Shown here one piece after another: positions 59,769 to 64,000 of a stretch of DNA of 64,000 bases (within the stretch, counting starts at the first letter, position 1; each line of letters begins with the position of its first letter). The stretch covers positions 3,224,230-3,288,229 of the forward strand of contig JAKZAP010000012.1 in assembly GCA_023053575.1 (NCBI GenBank). The letters run 5' to 3'. Made by a program: the position numbers and the translations under genes. Origin of the DNA: Branchinecta lynchi. Lineage: Eukaryota; Arthropoda; Branchiopoda; Anostraca; Branchinectidae. Below the pieces are notes generated by a model, which was given only the letters and a program-made list of their open reading frames with translations, did no database searches and was not told the DNA's origin.

Positions 59769-59995
59769 TTTTGTGGGATTTCGGGTTGATCTTGCCGAGT
59801 GTCTGTGGGTTTGTGGGGCGGGTTCCCGTCTGGTGGTGAGTCATGGAATTATTAACATTAATTTATATAATTAGTTATATGTAAAATATGTTTGTTATAT
59901 ATTGTACCGGGTTTTTGTCAATCGACCTTGTGTCCCCGGCTTGATCCTATTTATTTTGATTTTATACAGAAGTGTAAATTAAACCTTGAACCTAA

Positions 59996-60804
59996 CAAAT
60001 GATTGCAAATTTGAGATCCATTGGTACCTTCGATCTTGTTCACCAGCCTGATTTTGATTATATTTCTCTTAACTAGATGTGAACAGATTTTAGTTCTATA
60101 CCCCACCCGGCCGTGTCTCGCTTTTGGTGAAGTTGCCGTTTTTAAGACACATATCTGCTTTTCGAGCAATTCTATGCTTTCCCTTCAGAGCAAAACAACT
60201 CTATTTCCCTTATTATCTTGCACAGCGCTTGCATTAAGTCCACCCAGAACAAATGTCACCGCGTCATCAGTCTATTCTAGCCACCCGCCCGCCTTTTGAC
60301 ACCCATCGTCGGAACCTCCCTATGGTTGCTTCACGCATACCGATCTGTACAACGCAAAGCCGGGAGCCGTAGCCGATCGGTCGTAATAACAAAATTGTTT
60401 TTACGAAAAGAAAGATTAAACGGATTGCCGCGTGTGCAGAGCCGGCAACGAGAAAGGTTTAAAACTGTAACTGACCGGTAAAGCATGTAACTGAATACTG
60501 ATACGAATCAGAAAAAATTTATCGCTGTATTCATGATTTTAAACATTAATCCATCTTCGAGCAATAGTGAGGTCAGCGTCCTCCAACGGGTATGAGAAAC
60601 ATCGCCTAAATGATGACTCAAATTCTCTGTCAACAAATCAACGGCGTTGGCTATCTCATGTTTGCTCTCTCGCTGTATGCACGATTTTAAACCTAATCCA
60701 TTCTCGAGCAATAGTGACGTAAGCGTCTTCCAACGAGTACGAGAAACGTCGCCTAAACGATGACTCTAATTCTCCGTCAACAAATCAACGGCGTTGGCTA
60801 TCTC
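59996..60804 (-). repeat. Right arm B of the palindromic locus
   Basis: Inverted partner of 51960-52768; about 95% identical by eye in the stretch around 60290-60480. Confidence 0.85.
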
Positions 60805-61700
60805 ATGTTTGCTCTCTGGCTGTATTCACGTTTTAAGCCTAACGTACGAGAAACGTCGCCTAAACGATGACTCTAATTCTCTGTTAACAAGTCAGCGGCG
60901 TTCGCTATCTAATGTTACCCCTTACCGGTGTAGACTCACAGCTGCAGTGAGTCAGCGTCCTCCAGCGGGTATGAGAAACGTCGCCTAAACGATGACTCTA
61001 ATTCTCTGTCAACCAATCAACGGTTATGTCTGTCACATTTTGCTCTCTCGTTGTATTCAACCTAATCCATTTTCGAGCAATAGTTAGGTCAACGGGTACG
61101 AGAAACGTCGCCTAAACGATGACTCTAATTCTCTGTTAACAAATCAACTGCGTTCGCTATCTAATTTTTGCCCTTATCGGTGTAAGCTCACAGCTGCAGA
61201 GAGTCAGCGTCCTCCAACGGGTATGAGAAACGTCGCCTAAACGATGACTCGAATTCTCTGTCAAAAAATCAGCGGCGTTGGCTATCTCATGTTCGTTCTC
61301 TCGCTGTATGCACGATTCTAAACCTAATCCATTTTCGAGAAATAGTGAGGTCGGCGTCCTCGAATGGGTACGAGAAACGTCGCCTAAACGATGACTCTAA
61401 TTCTCTGTTAACAAGTCAGCGGCGTTCGCTATCTAATGTTACCCCTTACCGGTGAAGACTCACAGCTGCAGTGAGTCAGCGTCCTCCAGCGGGTATGAGA
61501 AACGTCGCCTAAACGATGACTCTAATTCTCTGTCAACCAATCAAGGGTTATGTCTGTCACATTTCGCTCTCTCGTTGTATTCAACCTAATCCATTTTCGA
61601 GCAATAGTGAGGTCACGGGTACGAGAAACGTCGCCTAAACTAAGACTCAAATTCTGTCCTCAAATCAACGGCGTTGGTCATCTCCGTCTTGCCCGTATCC
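60540..61700 (-). repeat. Satellite array, nine units
   Basis: The marker GTCGCCTAAACGATGACTC or a close variant occurs near 60603, 60751, 60858, 60983, 61110, 61235, 61381, 61507 and 61633: spacings 107-148, mostly about 126 bp. Units also share GAGAAACGTCGCC, GCTATCTCATGTTTGCTCTC and CTCACAGCTGCAGTGAGTCA. No ORF spans it. Confidence 0.88.
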
Positions 61701-62333
61701 GATGTAGGGTCACAGCTGCAGTGCAGTGAGCAGCCCCTCGTTTGAAAATAGTTCCGAGCTCGTCTTCGCAGAATCGTAGAAGTTCCGACAGATGATGCTA
61801 AAAATCATGGATTGCTGTTATGTTGAAAAATAAGTTGGAATACACGTTTGGAGGAAAAGAGTCGGTCATTGACAAAACAGGTAGCTTGGTTTGCTTTATG
61901 TAAAATGGAACAACAAATACGACTTGACGGTAACAGAATGAACAAGACAAAAATGTTGGTACTCGTATGATCCCCATTGTGTAAGCTCTGGCTTTGGTGT
62001 TTTTCTTCTTAATTCGTCCGACACCTGAAAAAGAAAAAAACAACTCAATTCTTATTTCTCAAGTTGCGTCGCCTCAATCTATGCGGAATACAGTATTAAC
62101 AATCTGTCGTGCCACGAATCTGCTCCGGAGGCTCTCGGCGCGCGCTGATCCTCTCTTGCCCGCCGGATCACTCCGCTCGAGCCGCCCTCTCGTCCCCAGA
62201 GTATCTCGCGGTTTCGGAACGGGTCTTCTAGAGAGAGGAGGCGTCCCCTGCCTGCTGGCTCTTCGCATTGTAAGAGGCGTCTCCGTACCGCCGGAGTCGC
62301 GCTCCGGGAAGAGGAGAACGCGGTCCAGACTGG
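61370..62333 (-). repeat. Right arm A of the palindromic locus
   Basis: Inverted partner of 49842-50805. The two encode ORFs differing in single residues (for example Pro/Ala in ...ERSDP(P/A)GKRGSA), so the duplication is recent. Immediately outside lies a poly-C run (62337-62350). Confidence 0.9.
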
Positions 62334-62401
62334 ATTCCCCCCCCCCCCCACAATGATGCCTCTGATTCTAGGATTCTGAATCTCTGATTCAAGCAACTCT
62401 G

Positions 62402-64000
62402 GGCCTGAGTCTAACAATCCCCTGAGCCTAATCTCTCAGCCTCATAAACTTTGCTGTAGCAGGCACACTGAAAAACAACAACATAGGTTCGGATAGTGGT
62501 TAGAGAGACCATAGGTTACCTATCCTGCATTGTAAATGAAATCATAGCAGGCACACTGAAAAACAACAACATAGGTCGGATAGTGGTTGAAGAGAACATA
62601 GGTTACCTATCCTGCATTGTAAATGATATCTCGTTTTATCCATGAAATTCAATCCAAGCCTTTGGGAGACTCTGTGACCCCTCATTGTGCACACCTCTCG
62701 TGGATTTTGAATCCTGGCAATACCTGAAACCTGGAGGTACTGAAATCCCTAACGATAAAAGAACAAAGGCTAGCAAAATTCAAGAGAAATCTCAAAAGAA
62801 GCCAGACAAAAATTAATGACATTTTCTTTCTTTATCTCTTCTTAATCTTGACACTAAAAGCATCATCTTCAATGTAAAAGATTATTTTTCTTTTCATTTT
62901 CGGTGGTCTAATTATATTGTCAATAGGATGAACACAATCACAAGTCCCAGCAGACGATTCTAATATAAATTTCGCTTGTCTTTTGAAAAAAACTTTGAAG
63001 TTCATATGTAAATTTGGTAGTGGGACTGGTGGGCTCCGGGTCCACTGGGTCCACCCTGGGGTCTACCCGAAAATCCTTCTCCCCCTGGCAACAAAAATCC
63101 GTCCGCCCTCCCTGAATGCAAATATATAGGAAACTAAATATATTCTGACAGCGAGTTAATGTAAACTCTATACAGACACACGAGTTAATGTAAACAGGTG
63201 ATGGTGGCCTTCCCTATCTATGAAATACTTTTCATATAAAGAAATTGGGGGAGGGTTTGGTCGGGGTGGTTCGGTACCCGAGGTTTTTTCGTACCGCCGG
63301 GGGGGGGGGTCGCTGGGGCGACTGTCCGTATAGAGTTTACATTAACTCGATGTCAGAATATATTTAGTTTCCTATATATTTGCATTCAGGGAGGGCGGAC
63401 GGATTTTTGTTGCCAGGGGGGAGGAGGATTTTCGGGTAGACCCCTTTGCCGACCCGGATCCCACCAGTCCCACTACCCAATTTAAATATGAACTTTAAAG
63501 TTTTTTCAAAAGACAAGGGAAATTTATATTGGAATCGTCTGCTGGGACTTGTGACATTCATCCCATTGACAATATAATTAGACCACCGAAAATGAAAAGA
63601 AAAATAATCTTTTACATTGAAGATTACGCTTTTAGTGTCAAGAATAAGAAGAGATAAAGAAAGAAAATGTCATTACTTTTTTTCTGACTTCTTTTGAGAT
63701 TTCTCCTGGATTTCTCTTGAATTTTGCTAGCCTTTGTTCTTACGTCGTTAGGGATTTCAGTACCTCCAGGTTTCAGGTATTGCCAGGATTCAAATCCACG
63801 AAAGGTGTGCACACTGAGGGGTCTCAGAGTCTTCCAAAGGCTTGAATTGAATTTCATGGATAAAACGAGATGCCATTTACAATGCAGGGTAGGTAACCTG
63901 ACCGCCTACTGTCCGAACCTATGTTGTTGTTTTTCAGTGTGTCTGCTACAAAGTTTATGAGGCTGAGAGATTAGGCTTAGGGGATTGTTAGACTGAGGCC
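62402..64000. repeat. Long inverted repeat (arms about 700 bp) running off the window
   Basis: Left arm 62402-63176 and right arm 63323-64000 pair over their length: CTGAGTCTAACAATCCCCTG / inverted TAGGGGATTGTTAGACTGAG, CATAGGTTCGGATAG / CTGTCCGAACCTATG and AGGGCGGACGGATTTTTGTT in the right arm. The left arm has a tandem duplication of about 86 bp (GCAGGCACACTGAAAAACAA at 62458 and 62545). The loop of about 145 bp contains poly-G (63299-63308). Spacing and end suggest a foldback element; the right end may lie beyond 64000. Small ORFs in the arms are not conserved between them. Confidence 0.8.

Larger units (their letters stand above)
55021..59992 (+). mobile_element. Jockey-like LINE, 5'-truncated, with two nested insertions
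   Basis: RT blocks in order: LMERCFYNRVYNFL, NQFGFRKGHGTQDH, ASIFLDLEKAFDTI (55021-55397); then GVPQGSILGPLLFLIYINDL and VLFADDTGS (55674-55800); then LKANRLSLNAAKTKF and TSLRYLGIIIDE. A TAG replaces the expected Trp after ENLS at 56046, and a frameshift leads to the C-terminal frame 56063-56572 (LQNRALRILTKYLP). A 261-bp hairpin interrupts the RT; removing it plus one target copy (278 bp) puts both halves in frame 1. P1 copy 4 sits in what looks like the 3' UTR, which resumes at 59769 and ends ...TTAAACCTTGAACCTA. Inserted into the palindrome between GAAGTCTA and ACAAATGATTGC. Confidence 0.75.

Noticed and set aside
60540..61700. Regularly spaced repeats considered as a CRISPR array
   Set aside because: The spaced motif is part of longer near-identical units of about 126 bp with no unique spacers, in a eukaryotic genome: a satellite.

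Overview
This is eukaryotic nuclear DNA from an animal. It is intron-rich, about 40% GC and crowded with transposable elements. The anchor gene is SPT16, the large subunit of the histone chaperone FACT. Its nine 3'-terminal exons lie on the + strand from base 1 (the window cuts into an exon) to a stop codon at 46298, with consensus splice sites and matching phases at every junction. The predicted residues resemble arthropod SPT16 more than vertebrate SPT16 (from memory, no alignment), so an arthropod is the best guess; I cannot name the species.

Two antisense genes sit inside SPT16 introns. Intron 3 holds a 450-codon Lys/Thr/Pro-rich ORF with TPxK repeats (16101-17453), resembling a linker-histone tail. 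Intron 8 (17.5 kb) holds a two-exon gene (33357 to 29162) predicted to encode a 706-residue protein: an N-terminal NERD nuclease domain and a C-terminal superfamily-1 helicase with all recognisable motifs intact. That combination is best known from bacteria and is the most interesting coding content here.

The rest is mobile and repetitive DNA. It includes fragments of at least six non-LTR retrotransposons (best: a CR1-like copy at 2169-3507 and a Jockey-like copy from 55021) and a young, non-autonomous LTR retrotransposon (36991-44009) with 577-bp LTRs, gag, a protease-like ORF and no reverse transcriptase or integrase. There are also a 1.05-kb hAT-type element (44256-45307), many foldback MITEs, and two families of long non-coding repeats whose ends carry a palindrome (GGCACTTGAG/CTCAAGTGCC or GGGATCCC), whose tail repeats half of that palindrome, and whose body is diverged tandem repeats. 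The first family has four copies, all in + orientation, with long poly-G tracts; two of them carry different tRNA-derived modules at the same internal place.

Layout: 1-28678, SPT16 exons 1-8 of this window with introns full of MITEs; 28679-46180, intron 8 with the NERD-helicase gene, repeat families and the nested LTR/hAT elements; 46181-46298, last SPT16 exon; 46299-49841, sparse 3' flank with element debris; 49842-62333, a 12.5-kb locus with palindromic arms, satellite arrays and a nested LINE; 62402-64000, another long inverted repeat running off the window.

Two SPT16 exon edges have been locally duplicated into the introns: the donor end of the exon at 18845-19027 (four copies) and the acceptor end of the exon at 28447-28678 (two copies). 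This gives a small natural series of decayed or decoy splice sites in an essential gene.
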